Origin: Rhizobacter sp964253025 | GTDB lineage: Bacteria > Pseudomonadota > Gammaproteobacteria > Burkholderiales > Burkholderiaceae_C | Assembly: GCF_964253025.1 (NCBI RefSeq) | Contig: NZ_CAXUQC020000001.1 | Coordinates: 1,860,001-1,924,000, forward strand | Direction: 5' to 3' | Length of the DNA stretch: 64,000 nt | Part shown: one piece after another, positions 25,830-34,171 of the stretch | Position numbering within the stretch: the stretch's first letter is position 1 | Layout of the letters: each line of letters starts with the position of its first letter | The notes under the pieces: model-generated | The model's database searches: none | What the model saw: only the letters and a program-made list of their open reading frames with translations | Told to the model about the DNA's origin: nothing | Program-made: the position numbers and the translations under genes

Positions 25830-28040
25830 TCAGGCGGCCTCGCCGCCTTCGATCCGTCGGAAGGGGCCTTGGTAGGACTCGATTGCTGCGAATAGCGTCG
25901 GGGCGACTGCGTCCAGCGGTGCCTGCGACCGCTTGTCGCCGATCAGGCGGTTGGCCATTGTCGTCAGCCGCTCGTCGTAGGCGTAGGCCATCGACCAGTC
26001 GGGGAACCAGCGGTGGTCGTTGGCCGGCTGATGAGGCCATTCACGCAGCACCTCGTGCCGGCTGTCGGCGCGGATGGACTTCATCAGCGTCTCGATGGCC
26101 TCGGGTGAACCCTCCAGCACCTGTGCAAAGTGGTCACCAGAGAAGATCAGCACGCCGGTCACGCCGAGCGCCGCATTGCGCTGCTTCGCCAACTCGAGGG
26201 TGCGCTGCTGCTCCTGCGCCTGGGGATCGATGCGTGAACGGCTGACGTAGAAAAGGCGTTGCAACGCCGGCGGCGCAGCCATGGGCTCAATCGGTGCGCC
26301 TGATTCCGAGGCGTTTCCGATGTCGCCGTCGGCCACCGGGATTGCGGACGACCACAGGTGCCAGCAGTGCTTGCCTGCACGCTTGGCGTGGTACAGCGCT
26401 TCGTCGGCGTCGGCCAACAGGCGCTCGGGGCTCGCGTCTTCGGAGACCTCGACGACGCGGATGCCGACACTGGATGACAGCAGCGCCACTTCACCGCTCA
26501 GCAAGTAGGGCTCGCTGCTGGCGGCAATGCACTTCTCGGCGATCCGCGTTGCGTCTTCCTCGGACGCGACGCTCTCGAGCACCACGAGAAACTCGTCGCC
26601 GCCCAGCCTCGCGACCAGGTCGGACGCGCGCACGCAGCGCTTCAGGCGATCGCCAAACGTGCGGAGTACTTCGTCGCCCGCCGGGTGACCAAGCCGGTCG
26701 TTCACTCCCTTGAAGCCGTCCAGGTCGAGATAGAGTACCGCGAGGCGCTTGCCGGCGCGAAGCGAGCGGGCCCGCGCGACGGGCAGCGTTTGCAACGCGG
26801 CGCGCCGGTTGGGCAGCTGGGTGAGGGTGTCTTCCAGTGCCAGCGCCTGCAACTTGGCTTCGAGTTGCTTGCGTTCGCTGATGTCCCGCAGAAAGGCGTC
26901 GAAGAAGCGCACGCCGTCGGGCCGGGTGCGCACGCGCACCGCCACTTCGACCGGGAAGGTGCTGCCGTCGCGGCGCCAGCCGATCAGTTCGGCGCGGCGG
27001 TCCACCATGCGGGTCGCGCCACCGTGCTGCACGTAGCGGTGCATCCAGCTCAGGTGGGCTCCACGCATCGACGGCGGCATGATGAGTTCGGCCAGGGGCT
27101 GGCCAATGGCCTCGCTGACGCTCCAGCCGAAGGTGTGCTCGGCCGCGCGGTTCCAGTTGGTCACGAGACCCTGTTCGTTCACGGAGACAAAGGCATCGTT
27201 GGCCTGCTCGAGGATGGCCCGCATCGCCTCTTCGCTTTCCGCCAGCGCCGCGGTACGCTGGGCGATGCGTGATTCCAGTTCCTGGTTGGCGGCCAGCAAC
27301 TCACCTTCCTTGACCGACAGCGTGTCCAGCATGTGGTTGAATGCGCCGGCGAGGCGGCCGACCTCGTTGCGTTCATCAGCCTCGGCACGTGAACCTCGTT
27401 CACCGCGGCCGGTGGCTTCGGCCAGTTTGACGAGACCATACAGGCGACGTGTGGTGCCGTGGGCCATCAGCATGGCGAGCGCCACGCCGAGCAACACGGC
27501 CAATGCCGCAAAGCCGATGCCTTCGATGGTCACCTTCGCCAGCTGTGCGCTCACGCCTTCCATGCCGGCGGCAAAACGCACCCAACCGATCACCTCACCT
27601 TGCCACAACACAGGCCATGCGACGTCCAGGATGTGGCCGTCGTCGACCAGCACACCGGGCTTCGCGGGCCCCTGCAGCATGCGCCGTGACTCGGCGTCGA
27701 CCATGCCTCTACCGACGACAGACCGTTCCGTGTGGGCCAGCACGAGGCCGTTCTTGTCGAGAACCGCGACGTAGCGCATCTCGGGGTAGGTGGCAAAGCC
27801 CTGCACCGCCTCTTGGGCGCTCGCGAGGTCGGCGCTGAGCAGGTGGCTGAGGGACTGCTGCGCGATGCCTTGCGCAATGCCCATGCCGCGCTGCACATGC
27901 CGGTCGTGCAGGAACTGCTTCTGGTCGTTGACCAAGTCGGCCACGAACAGCGACATGAGCACCGCATGCACCGCCGCCACCCCAAAAGCGAGTTGTGCGC
28001 GGAAGGTCGTCGGGCGCCAGGCCAGCATGCGCTTCATCAC
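25830..28040 (-). CDS. HAMP-PAS-GGDEF-BLUF light-sensing diguanylate cyclase
   Basis: Membrane signalling protein of 736 residues. A first transmembrane helix (about 15-37), a periplasmic sensor region (38-170), a second helix (171-195), HAMP (about 195-250), PAS (about 270-395) and GGDEF (about 400-565) are followed by a C-terminal BLUF domain (about 592-690). GGDEF residues 480-484 are intact and an RxxD product-inhibition site lies at 471-474, so it should make cyclic di-GMP. The BLUF flavin-photocycle residues are present: Y598, N622, Q640, and DWSM at 681-684. It starts inside the stop of the PhnD-like gene (4-bp overlap). BLUF placed after GGDEF is an uncommon order. Confidence 0.9.
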   Translation of the reverse strand: MMKRMLAWRPTTFRAQLAFGVAAVHAVLMSLFVADLVNDQKQFLHDRHVQRGMGIAQGIAQQSLSHLLSADLASAQEAVQGFATYPEMRYVAVLDKNGLVLAHTERSVVGRGMVDAESRRMLQGPAKPGVLVDDGHILDVAWPVLWQGEVIGWVRFAAGMEGVSAQLAKVTIEGIGFAALAVLLGVALAMLMAHGTTRRLYGLVKLAEATGRGERGSRAEADERNEVGRLAGAFNHMLDTLSVKEGELLAANQELESRIAQRTAALAESEEAMRAILEQANDAFVSVNEQGLVTNWNRAAEHTFGWSVSEAIGQPLAELIMPPSMRGAHLSWMHRYVQHGGATRMVDRRAELIGWRRDGSTFPVEVAVRVRTRPDGVRFFDAFLRDISERKQLEAKLQALALEDTLTQLPNRRAALQTLPVARARSLRAGKRLAVLYLDLDGFKGVNDRLGHPAGDEVLRTFGDRLKRCVRASDLVARLGGDEFLVVLESVASEEDATRIAEKCIAASSEPYLLSGEVALLSSSVGIRVVEVSEDASPERLLADADEALYHAKRAGKHCWHLWSSAIPVADGDIGNASESGAPIEPMAAPPALQRLFYVSRSRIDPQAQEQQRTLELAKQRNAALGVTGVLIFSGDHFAQVLEGSPEAIETLMKSIRADSRHEVLREWPHQPANDHRWFPDWSMAYAYDERLTTMANRLIGDKRSQAPLDAVAPTLFAAIESYQGPFRRIEGGEAA

Positions 28041-28957
28041 GGGCCCTCCACCTTGCGGACATCACGCTCGAAGGCGCGCAGGAACGTGCGGACTCGGTCG
28101 TAGGTGCGACCGTTCGCCACCTCGAAACCCTTCAGCTCGATCTGTCTGAGCACTTGCCGCCCTTCGTCGTCACCGCTCAGGTCGACGAGCGCTGCGCTCA
28201 GTCGCGAGGCGGTCTTCTCGTCGACGTCGGCCCTCACCATCACCGAGTTGTTGATGAGCGCGGGCGTTTTCCACCTGACCACGAGCTGCGAAGCGAGCTC
28301 AGGCTGCTGCGCGCTGAAAGTGCGCCAGGCTTGCGGCCAGGTCGCCGCCGCGACCGTCTTGCCGAGGGCAACGTTGAGGATGGAACTTTCCTGGGTGCCG
28401 ACGTAGCGCGCGTCGATCGACTGCATCGACACGCCTTGGTCGTGCAGCCAGCGCTGTGGCAACAGGGTCGCCGCCAGCGCGGTGGGCGCCGGAAAGCTCA
28501 CGGCCTTGCCGGCCAGATCGCCTGGCGAGCGGACAGGGCTGTTCCTGCGAAGCAGGATCAGGCCTCGAAAGTCCTCATCGTCGGCCACCTTGGCGATGAC
28601 ACGGTAGCCGTGGCGCTCGGCCAGCAGTGTCTGGTACGGATTCGGCAGCGCGAGCGCCACTCGCTGCTCTCGCAGTTTCTGCTCGTAGGCGGGGTAGCTC
28701 GACGACGCTTCGAGCCTGAACTTCAGGTCGGGCAGGCGCCGTTGCAGCTGATCCACCAGCGGCTGGTAGAGCGCGGCCAGGTGCTGGGGGCTGTGAAGCG
28801 GATGAACGGCGAATGTCAGCGTGGTCTCGACGACCGTCTGCCTTTGATTCGAATAGGTCGGCTGGTAGGGCGCAGCCGGCCGATCACAGGCGACGACGCC
28901 GAGCAGTACGCAGACGACGAGCGCGGAAACGGCAGACGAATGCGGGGAGCAGAACAT
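28037..28957 (-). CDS. PhnD-like periplasmic binding lipoprotein
   Basis: Predicted lipoprotein of 306 residues with lipobox GVVAC (C24). The body matches the phosphate/phosphite/phosphonate-binding (PhnD) family: FAVHPLHSPQHLAALYQPLVD and ALPNPYQTLLAERHGYRVIAK, then AGKAVSFPAPTALAATLLPQ. No transporter permease or ATPase is nearby. Its stop overlaps the start of the GGDEF-BLUF gene, so it more likely feeds ligand information to the periplasmic region of that sensor than serves transport. Ligand is unknown. Confidence 0.85.
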   Translation of the reverse strand: MFCSPHSSAVSALVVCVLLGVVACDRPAAPYQPTYSNQRQTVVETTLTFAVHPLHSPQHLAALYQPLVDQLQRRLPDLKFRLEASSSYPAYEQKLREQRVALALPNPYQTLLAERHGYRVIAKVADDEDFRGLILLRRNSPVRSPGDLAGKAVSFPAPTALAATLLPQRWLHDQGVSMQSIDARYVGTQESSILNVALGKTVAAATWPQAWRTFSAQQPELASQLVVRWKTPALINNSVMVRADVDEKTASRLSAALVDLSGDDEGRQVLRQIELKGFEVANGRTYDRVRTFLRAFERDVRKVEGP

Positions 28958-29047
28958 GGTGAATCATCACCGCGATGCGCGCCGGCTTCAGCTGGAAAAG
29001 CGCCCGTGAAATGCCGGTTTTCAGAGCTTGGGACGGGCAGGGGCAGC

Positions 29048-29113
29048 GGGCAGGGTCAGATCTTCGATTTCTCAGGGGACGGGCAGGGTCAGATCTTCCA
29101 TTTCTCAGGAGAG
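29048..29113. repeat. Two tandem 33-bp repeats upstream of an AraC gene
   Basis: Copies at 29048-29080 and 29081-29113 share GGGCAGGGTCAGATCTTC and TTTCTCAGG and differ at about 4 positions. They end 23 bp before the AraC start. The CAGGGTCAGATCTT core resembles short dispersed repeats seen beside RAYT transposases; a regulator-binding role is also possible. Confidence 0.6.
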
Positions 29114-29136
29114 GGCCCTGGCGCATACTCCTTCCC

Positions 29137-29868
29137 ATGCGACCGGCGACCCTCCATCTGCGCAGCTATGGCGCTGAAAGTGCGAAGCATGCGCACGATC
29201 ACGCCCAGATCGTCATCGCCGTGCGTGGCGCGCTGGAGATCGACGTTGGCGGACGGGGCGCTCGGCTCGACGCATCCCGCGCCGCCTTCATCGCGCCAAA
29301 CGTGACCCACGATCAGCGCGCCCTCGACGACAACTGCTTCCTGGTGCTCGACTTCGATCCCGAAGCGCTCGGCGCCGATGCGATGGAACAGCTGTACCGC
29401 CAAACCTTCCTCCCGGTCAGCGCGGCAGTGCGGCGGCTTGTCGAGTTCGTGCAGCTGGCGAGTCCGACCCGGACCACCCCGGAAGCGATGGCACGTCATT
29501 GCATGCCCCTGTTCATCGGAGCACTGGGCGCCGGTGTGGGCTCGGCCTCACGGCTTGAGCCGCTCCTTCGTCTGATCGAGGCCGCACCCGGCGAGTCGTG
29601 GCCGGTTGGCCGAATGGCGCGGGAATCAGGCCTGAGCGCGAGCCGGCTGCATGCGCTGTTCCGTGCGGACCTCGATTGCACGCCGCAAGCCTGGCTGACC
29701 GAAGCCAGGCTGCGCCACGTCGAGCAAGCGCTCGAGACGTCCGACACGCCGATTGCCCAACTCGCGCTCGATGCCGGCTACTCGGACCAGACGGCGCTGA
29801 CGCGTGCGATGCGTCGCATCAGCGGGACCACGCCGGCGGCATTTCGGAAGGCGCGGCGCTCGCGGTAG
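29137..29868 (+). CDS. AraC family regulator, cupin type
   Basis: Transcription factor of 243 residues. The N-terminus is a short cupin-like sensing domain with HAHDHAQIVIAVRGALEIDV and FIAPNVTHDQRA. The C-terminal AraC domain has both helix-turn-helix units (VGRMARESGLSASRLHALF and IAQLALDAGYSDQTALTRAM). This short form is typical of regulators of a neighbouring exporter gene, and a DMT exporter starts 68 bp downstream on the same strand. The ligand is unknown. The ATG begins the cupin; upstream in-frame sequence is made of the tandem repeats. Confidence 0.88.
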   Translation: MRPATLHLRSYGAESAKHAHDHAQIVIAVRGALEIDVGGRGARLDASRAAFIAPNVTHDQRALDDNCFLVLDFDPEALGADAMEQLYRQTFLPVSAAVRRLVEFVQLASPTRTTPEAMARHCMPLFIGALGAGVGSASRLEPLLRLIEAAPGESWPVGRMARESGLSASRLHALFRADLDCTPQAWLTEARLRHVEQALETSDTPIAQLALDAGYSDQTALTRAMRRISGTTPAAFRKARRSR

Positions 29869-29936
29869 GAGCCTGGGTCAGGGCAGGGCGCGCTGCGGTC
29901 AAGACGAGTCGAGTGCACCGCGCCAAGCTGCCGCCC

Positions 29937-30962
29937 ATGACACAAGGATTGACGATCGGCCTGGTTCAGGGCGCTGCGGCCGGCGCGATGTGGGGGCTCG
30001 TCTTCCTGGCGCCGCAGGTGCTGCACGACTTCAATGCGCTGCAGCTGTCAGCGGCGCGTTACCTTGCATATGGAGCCATCGCCGGCGTGCTCCTGGCGCC
30101 ACGCGCCAGGTCGTTCGCGCGCGCAATGAAGCGGGACGACGTGCTCGCTGTGCTGCAACTCGCGCTGCTGGGCAACGTTGTCTACTACCTTGGCCTCGCC
30201 ACCGCCGTGCAGTGCGCGGGCGGCGCCGCCGCGGCTCTGGTGATCGGCCTGGTTCCCCTGGCCCTCACGGTCGCCGGCGCGCGCGACCCTGACGCCGTGC
30301 CGCTCCGGCGACTGTGGGGCCCGCTCGCGCTGGGCGCCGTCGGAACGGCCCTTGTCGCCGCCGAATCCCTGCGCGCAGGCCCGCCCGACACGACCCCGCT
30401 GCAACGGGCAGCCGGGCTGGCAGGGGCGTTCATCGCGCTGGCGTGCTGGACGATGTATTCAGTCATCAACAAGCGCTGGCTCGGGCGCCGTCCCGACGTG
30501 TCGGCCCATGACGGCGCATTGCTCGTGGGCGCCGCCACGGGGATCCTGGCCGTGGGGCTTGCCCTCGCGGCCGTCGCACTGGACACGCTACCGCGCAAAA
30601 GCGGCGACGTCCTGCGCTTGGCCGCGGGTGGCACGGTGCTCGCGCTGTGCGCCTCGGTGATCGGCAATGCGTGCTGGAACCGGGCGACCCGGTTGTTGCC
30701 GCTGACCTTGACGGGCCAACTGATCATCTTCGAAACCCTGTTCGGTCTCTTGTACGGGTACTGCTGGACGCGGCGCGCCCCGACCGGGACGGAAGTCCTG
30801 GCGACGGGGCTGCTCCTGGCCGGAGTGGCCTGGGCTGCGGCGGTGCACCGTGCCGGAGTTGTGCCTGTCGGGGCACCGCTTGACCGCGCTGCGAAAGCCC
30901 CGGGGAAGAAGCTCTGGGTTTGCCCGGAGCGCCCCTCGAAGAGGAAGCCATGGCACTCGTGA
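29937..30962 (+). CDS. EamA/DMT family transporter
   Basis: Inner-membrane protein of 341 residues with about ten transmembrane segments in two EamA halves, for example GLVQGAAAGAMWGLVFLAP at the start and LTGQLIIFETLFGLLYGYC near the end of the second half. The family exports metabolites or drugs. The last 40 residues are a hydrophilic extension. It follows a cupin-type AraC regulator on the same strand, which probably controls it. Substrate unknown. Confidence 0.87.
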   Translation: MTQGLTIGLVQGAAAGAMWGLVFLAPQVLHDFNALQLSAARYLAYGAIAGVLLAPRARSFARAMKRDDVLAVLQLALLGNVVYYLGLATAVQCAGGAAAALVIGLVPLALTVAGARDPDAVPLRRLWGPLALGAVGTALVAAESLRAGPPDTTPLQRAAGLAGAFIALACWTMYSVINKRWLGRRPDVSAHDGALLVGAATGILAVGLALAAVALDTLPRKSGDVLRLAAGGTVLALCASVIGNACWNRATRLLPLTLTGQLIIFETLFGLLYGYCWTRRAPTGTEVLATGLLLAGVAWAAAVHRAGVVPVGAPLDRAAKAPGKKLWVCPERPSKRKPWHS

Positions 30963-31047
30963 CTACCGGCCTGACACAAGAGTTCAGCATCCGCGAACCC
31001 ATGCTCTCCCTCTGCAGGCGCCTAGCCTTCCTCTGGCGGGCCCTCAA

Positions 31048-32706
31048 CTAGAAATCCCGCAACAGGATGTTCTCGATGTTCCGCTCGGCCAATGCCGTGA
31101 TGGTGAGAGCAGGGTTGGCGGCCAAAGCGCCGGGAATGAGCGAACCGTCGATGACGTACAGCTTGTCGTACCCGAGGACGCGGCCATACAGGTCAGTGGC
31201 ACGGCCGAGGGGAATGCCTCCGATCGGGTGATAGGTGGCGGCGTCCGAGAAGAGCTTGCCGCTGAAGAGGTCGCCGCGGTAGTCGGTGCCGTTCGCGCTG
31301 TTGACCTTGTCGAACACGTGCTTGGCACTGGCGACAGCCGGTGCGTTCTGGTTGGTCCAGTCGAGTACGGCGCTGTCCTGCGCTGCGTTGTAGCTGAAGC
31401 TGCCCGTTTCCGGGTTGCGGGGCATGACGATGCTCATGCTGATGCCCGACTCGAAGGGAAATGGCAGCGGCAGGTGCATCGAGAACAGCGGCTTGTTGTT
31501 CTGATCGCGCGTCTTGAAACCTGACGCCGGCACGATGGCCTGCTGCAGGCCCACCGGATTGGCAGCGGTGTTCTGCCGGCATACGAAGATGTCTCCGTTT
31601 GCGCTCCAGCGAGTTCCGACGTAGGGGTTCAGGCGGGGCAGGGTGCCTGTCTGGCGCGCCCGCACGAGCATTTCGGTGCTGCCAATGCTGCCGCCGGCAA
31701 GGAAAAGATGGTCGCAGGCCACCTGGTAGCGGCGCAGGATGTTGCCCAGCAGATCGATTTCTTCAAGCGTGACGACGTAGGTGCGGTCCGGCGCGCGCTC
31801 GATCTTCTTCACGCTCGTCATGGCGCGGATCGTGACCTTGCCCGTGCCGAGTGCCTCGGCGATGTAGGTCTTGTCGAGGCTGTTCTTACCATGGTTGTTT
31901 CCGAAGCCACCTTCGCCGCCGAGCGCGGACTTCGGGACCGTGCCGGCTTCCTCCTGCTCCATGTACCTGAAGTCGTAGCCCGAGGGCAGCAGCTCGGTTG
32001 CATAGCCGGCATTCGCAACGTTGGCCCGCAGGGTCCGTGCGTACTGGTGGTACGGGCTGGACTCGAAGTAGGCCGGGCGGATCGTGTTGGCCTTGAGCTT
32101 GGCCTTCGCCTTGGGAAGGTGTCGCAGCAGGAAGTCATCGACGGCAAAGCCCCTCGGCATCACGTCCGACAGCACCTCGCGCAAGGGCGTGATCAACATC
32201 GCGATGTTGACCAGCGAACCACCACCGACGCCTCGGCCGAGGTACACGTCCATACCGGGATAGCGCTTCAGCGCAAGCACGCCGGCGCCGTAGGGCACCG
32301 TCCGGTTGACGGGCTGCCCCATGAAGCTCGTGACCACGGCAGCCGCCTGGGTCGAGAACCACATGGCACGTTCGTCGGGATGTTCGTTGCTGCAAAAGAT
32401 CTTGCCGTCGGCGCCCGGCGTGTTCCACAGCCGACCCATCTCGACCATCGTGACGGGGATCCCGCGTTCAGCAAGGCGAAGCGCAGCTACCGCCCCGCCA
32501 TAGCCCGTCCCCACGACCAGCACGCGCACGCGCTCGCGGGTGGATTGCGCAATCGATGAGTGAGCCACCGCCGCGGCCAATCCTCCTGCCGTGAGCGTGC
32601 GCCCGACGACGCCGACGCCTGACACCGTGTTCAGTCCCATCGCAGCAGCGGCGCCCAGAATGCGTTGGCCAAAAGCACGGCGCGAGTCTTTGCGGTCACC
32701 TGTCAT
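31048..32706 (-). CDS. GMC oxidoreductase, cholesterol-oxidase type
   Basis: Exported FAD enzyme, about 552 residues. A twin-arginine signal (SRRAFGQRILGAAAAMG) suggests Tat export. The FAD-binding loop is VVGTGYGGAVAALRLAERG. The C-terminal signature YHPIGGIPLGRATD followed by DGSLIPG and NPALTITALAERN matches class I cholesterol oxidases, supplying the catalytic His and Asn. It would oxidise a 3-beta-hydroxysterol or related alcohol with oxygen. The start at 32706 was chosen because GGAG lies 6 bp before it; an ATG four codons upstream (32718) is the alternative. An AraC gene lies upstream on the same strand. Confidence 0.87.
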   Translation of the reverse strand: MTGDRKDSRRAFGQRILGAAAAMGLNTVSGVGVVGRTLTAGGLAAAVAHSSIAQSTRERVRVLVVGTGYGGAVAALRLAERGIPVTMVEMGRLWNTPGADGKIFCSNEHPDERAMWFSTQAAAVVTSFMGQPVNRTVPYGAGVLALKRYPGMDVYLGRGVGGGSLVNIAMLITPLREVLSDVMPRGFAVDDFLLRHLPKAKAKLKANTIRPAYFESSPYHQYARTLRANVANAGYATELLPSGYDFRYMEQEEAGTVPKSALGGEGGFGNNHGKNSLDKTYIAEALGTGKVTIRAMTSVKKIERAPDRTYVVTLEEIDLLGNILRRYQVACDHLFLAGGSIGSTEMLVRARQTGTLPRLNPYVGTRWSANGDIFVCRQNTAANPVGLQQAIVPASGFKTRDQNNKPLFSMHLPLPFPFESGISMSIVMPRNPETGSFSYNAAQDSAVLDWTNQNAPAVASAKHVFDKVNSANGTDYRGDLFSGKLFSDAATYHPIGGIPLGRATDLYGRVLGYDKLYVIDGSLIPGALAANPALTITALAERNIENILLRDF

Positions 32707-32847
32707 CTCTGTCTCCATCGTTGTGTTGTGAGATGGAGATGCTAGGCAGCGGCAAGGCGGCCCTCTATTGCTGAACCGACCAATTTGTTGACCGTGTGTG
32801 CGCGGGATTCTCCCAGTCGGCGAACTGCCTGACAGAACGACGGTGCT

Positions 32848-33882
32848 CTACCGCACCCGTGAGTCGATGTCGTCCCCCTGGATCGATCGCGCTGTCCGCC
32901 AGGCCACAGGCTTCTGGCCGGTCCAGCGCCGGAACGCGCGATGAAAGCTCGCCACGGATGAAAAGCCCAACCGGCTCGCCACCTGCTTGGTCGCCAGGCG
33001 CTGGTTTCCGAGAGCATCCTCCGCGGCTTGCTGAAGGCACCGACGAGCGAGTTCCGCGTGGGAAACCCCCAGAGCCGCCAGCCGTCGGCGGAGCCCACGC
33101 TCGGTCAGGTTCAATCGCTCAGCGGTCTCGCGCAGACTGAGCTGCAGAGGTAGTGCGGTGAGGAGACATCGACGCACGCCCTCGACAAGGCGCGGACCCG
33201 CGTCTCGCGCAGAGAGCGCTGCTTCCGCTCTGGCATGGGCCTGCGCGTAGGCCACTGGGTCGTGTGTCTGCAGCGGCACATCAAGCAACGACGCATTGAA
33301 CGTCACAGAGCAGCGGTCGCGGCCAAACCTCACTCTTCGACCGAACGTGGTCTCGTATCGTGCCGCTTGGTCGAGCGGGCAGAGGTATGGAAACTCGACT
33401 TCCAGGACATCTTGAGCACCGCCACGAGCGAAACCGATCATCTGCACCGCGCTTGTCGCAACGAGTTCGGTTCGAAACCGGCCGCCTGTGCCCAGTGCCA
33501 CCACAGGCGTGACGTCCAGGCGGGCGCCTTCAGGGGATTCGCAGAGCGTCACCTCGGACTTGTCGAGCACGAGCGCTGCAAACCGGCTGATGTCTGCCAA
33601 GACATGACGGAGGGTCGGTGCAACCAGGGTCACGTGGGTGAGGGTGACATAGCGCATCAACGCTTTGCTTTTTCCCGCGACAAGTCCGAAGCTGGGGTCA
33701 CGACTGACTTCCACGGCAGCCGTCATCAACGCCTCGAGCTGGCCCACCGGGAGCCACGGGCCATCGTCACGCAGGCCATCGACCGAGCCCAGGCCACAGC
33801 GGTGCAGTGCGAGCGCAGCGTCATGTCCTTCGGTCTCCAGGATGTAGGCAAGCGTCTTGAAGTTGACCGGCGAGGCGAACAT
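32848..33882 (-). CDS. AraC family regulator with arabinose-binding-like N-domain
   Basis: Transcription factor of 344 residues in the OruR/ArgR-like group with a long N-terminal ligand domain (VNFKTLAYILETEGHDAALALH). The C-terminal AraC HTH has LSLRETAERLNLTERGLRRRL and VASRLGFSSVASFHRAFRRW. It is upstream of, and on the same strand as, the cholesterol-oxidase-like gene (142 bp apart), so it may respond to the oxidase substrate. The ATG giving MFASPVNF has a GGGCC-type site; the frame extends 16 codons further without support. Confidence 0.87.
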   Translation of the reverse strand: MFASPVNFKTLAYILETEGHDAALALHRCGLGSVDGLRDDGPWLPVGQLEALMTAAVEVSRDPSFGLVAGKSKALMRYVTLTHVTLVAPTLRHVLADISRFAALVLDKSEVTLCESPEGARLDVTPVVALGTGGRFRTELVATSAVQMIGFARGGAQDVLEVEFPYLCPLDQAARYETTFGRRVRFGRDRCSVTFNASLLDVPLQTHDPVAYAQAHARAEAALSARDAGPRLVEGVRRCLLTALPLQLSLRETAERLNLTERGLRRRLAALGVSHAELARRCLQQAAEDALGNQRLATKQVASRLGFSSVASFHRAFRRWTGQKPVAWRTARSIQGDDIDSRVR

Positions 33883-34067
33883 GTCTGGCCCTTCGAAAGG
33901 ACCGGGGAGCCTAATGCCCGCGGGTCGCAACCGCTGTCCTGCAAACTAGGGGGCGCATGGGCTCGTGCCTCGAGGCCCGCCTGAGCCAACGACCGTCCAT
34001 TTGAGCGAAGTACGACCGAAGTTCCGCTCGTAAGTCGTTGATTCTTGACTCTGCTCCTTGTAGTGAG

Positions 34068-34133
34068 TACAACTTTACCCAAGGTTGCGTTGGGCAATGT
34101 CGTTCCCCGCGTCTCGGGTTGGGCAAAGTTGTT
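34068..34133. repeat. Three copies of a 15-bp motif upstream of tnsB
   Basis: TTGGGCAATGTCGTT (34090-34104) and TTGGGCAAAGTTGTT (34119-34133) are direct copies. A third copy, TTGGGTAAAGTTGTA, is on the opposite strand at 34068-34082. They lie 39-104 bp before tnsB and are candidate TnsB-binding sites or an autoregulatory operator. I could not place the exact transposon end or a matching right end. Confidence 0.6.
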
Positions 34134-34171
34134 CTCGACGTCACGCCAGCGCAGGCGTTGGAGGGGAGCTC

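Noticed and set aside
29048..29113. CRISPR or iteron origin
   Set aside because: The two copies are directly adjacent with no spacers and no replication gene nearby.
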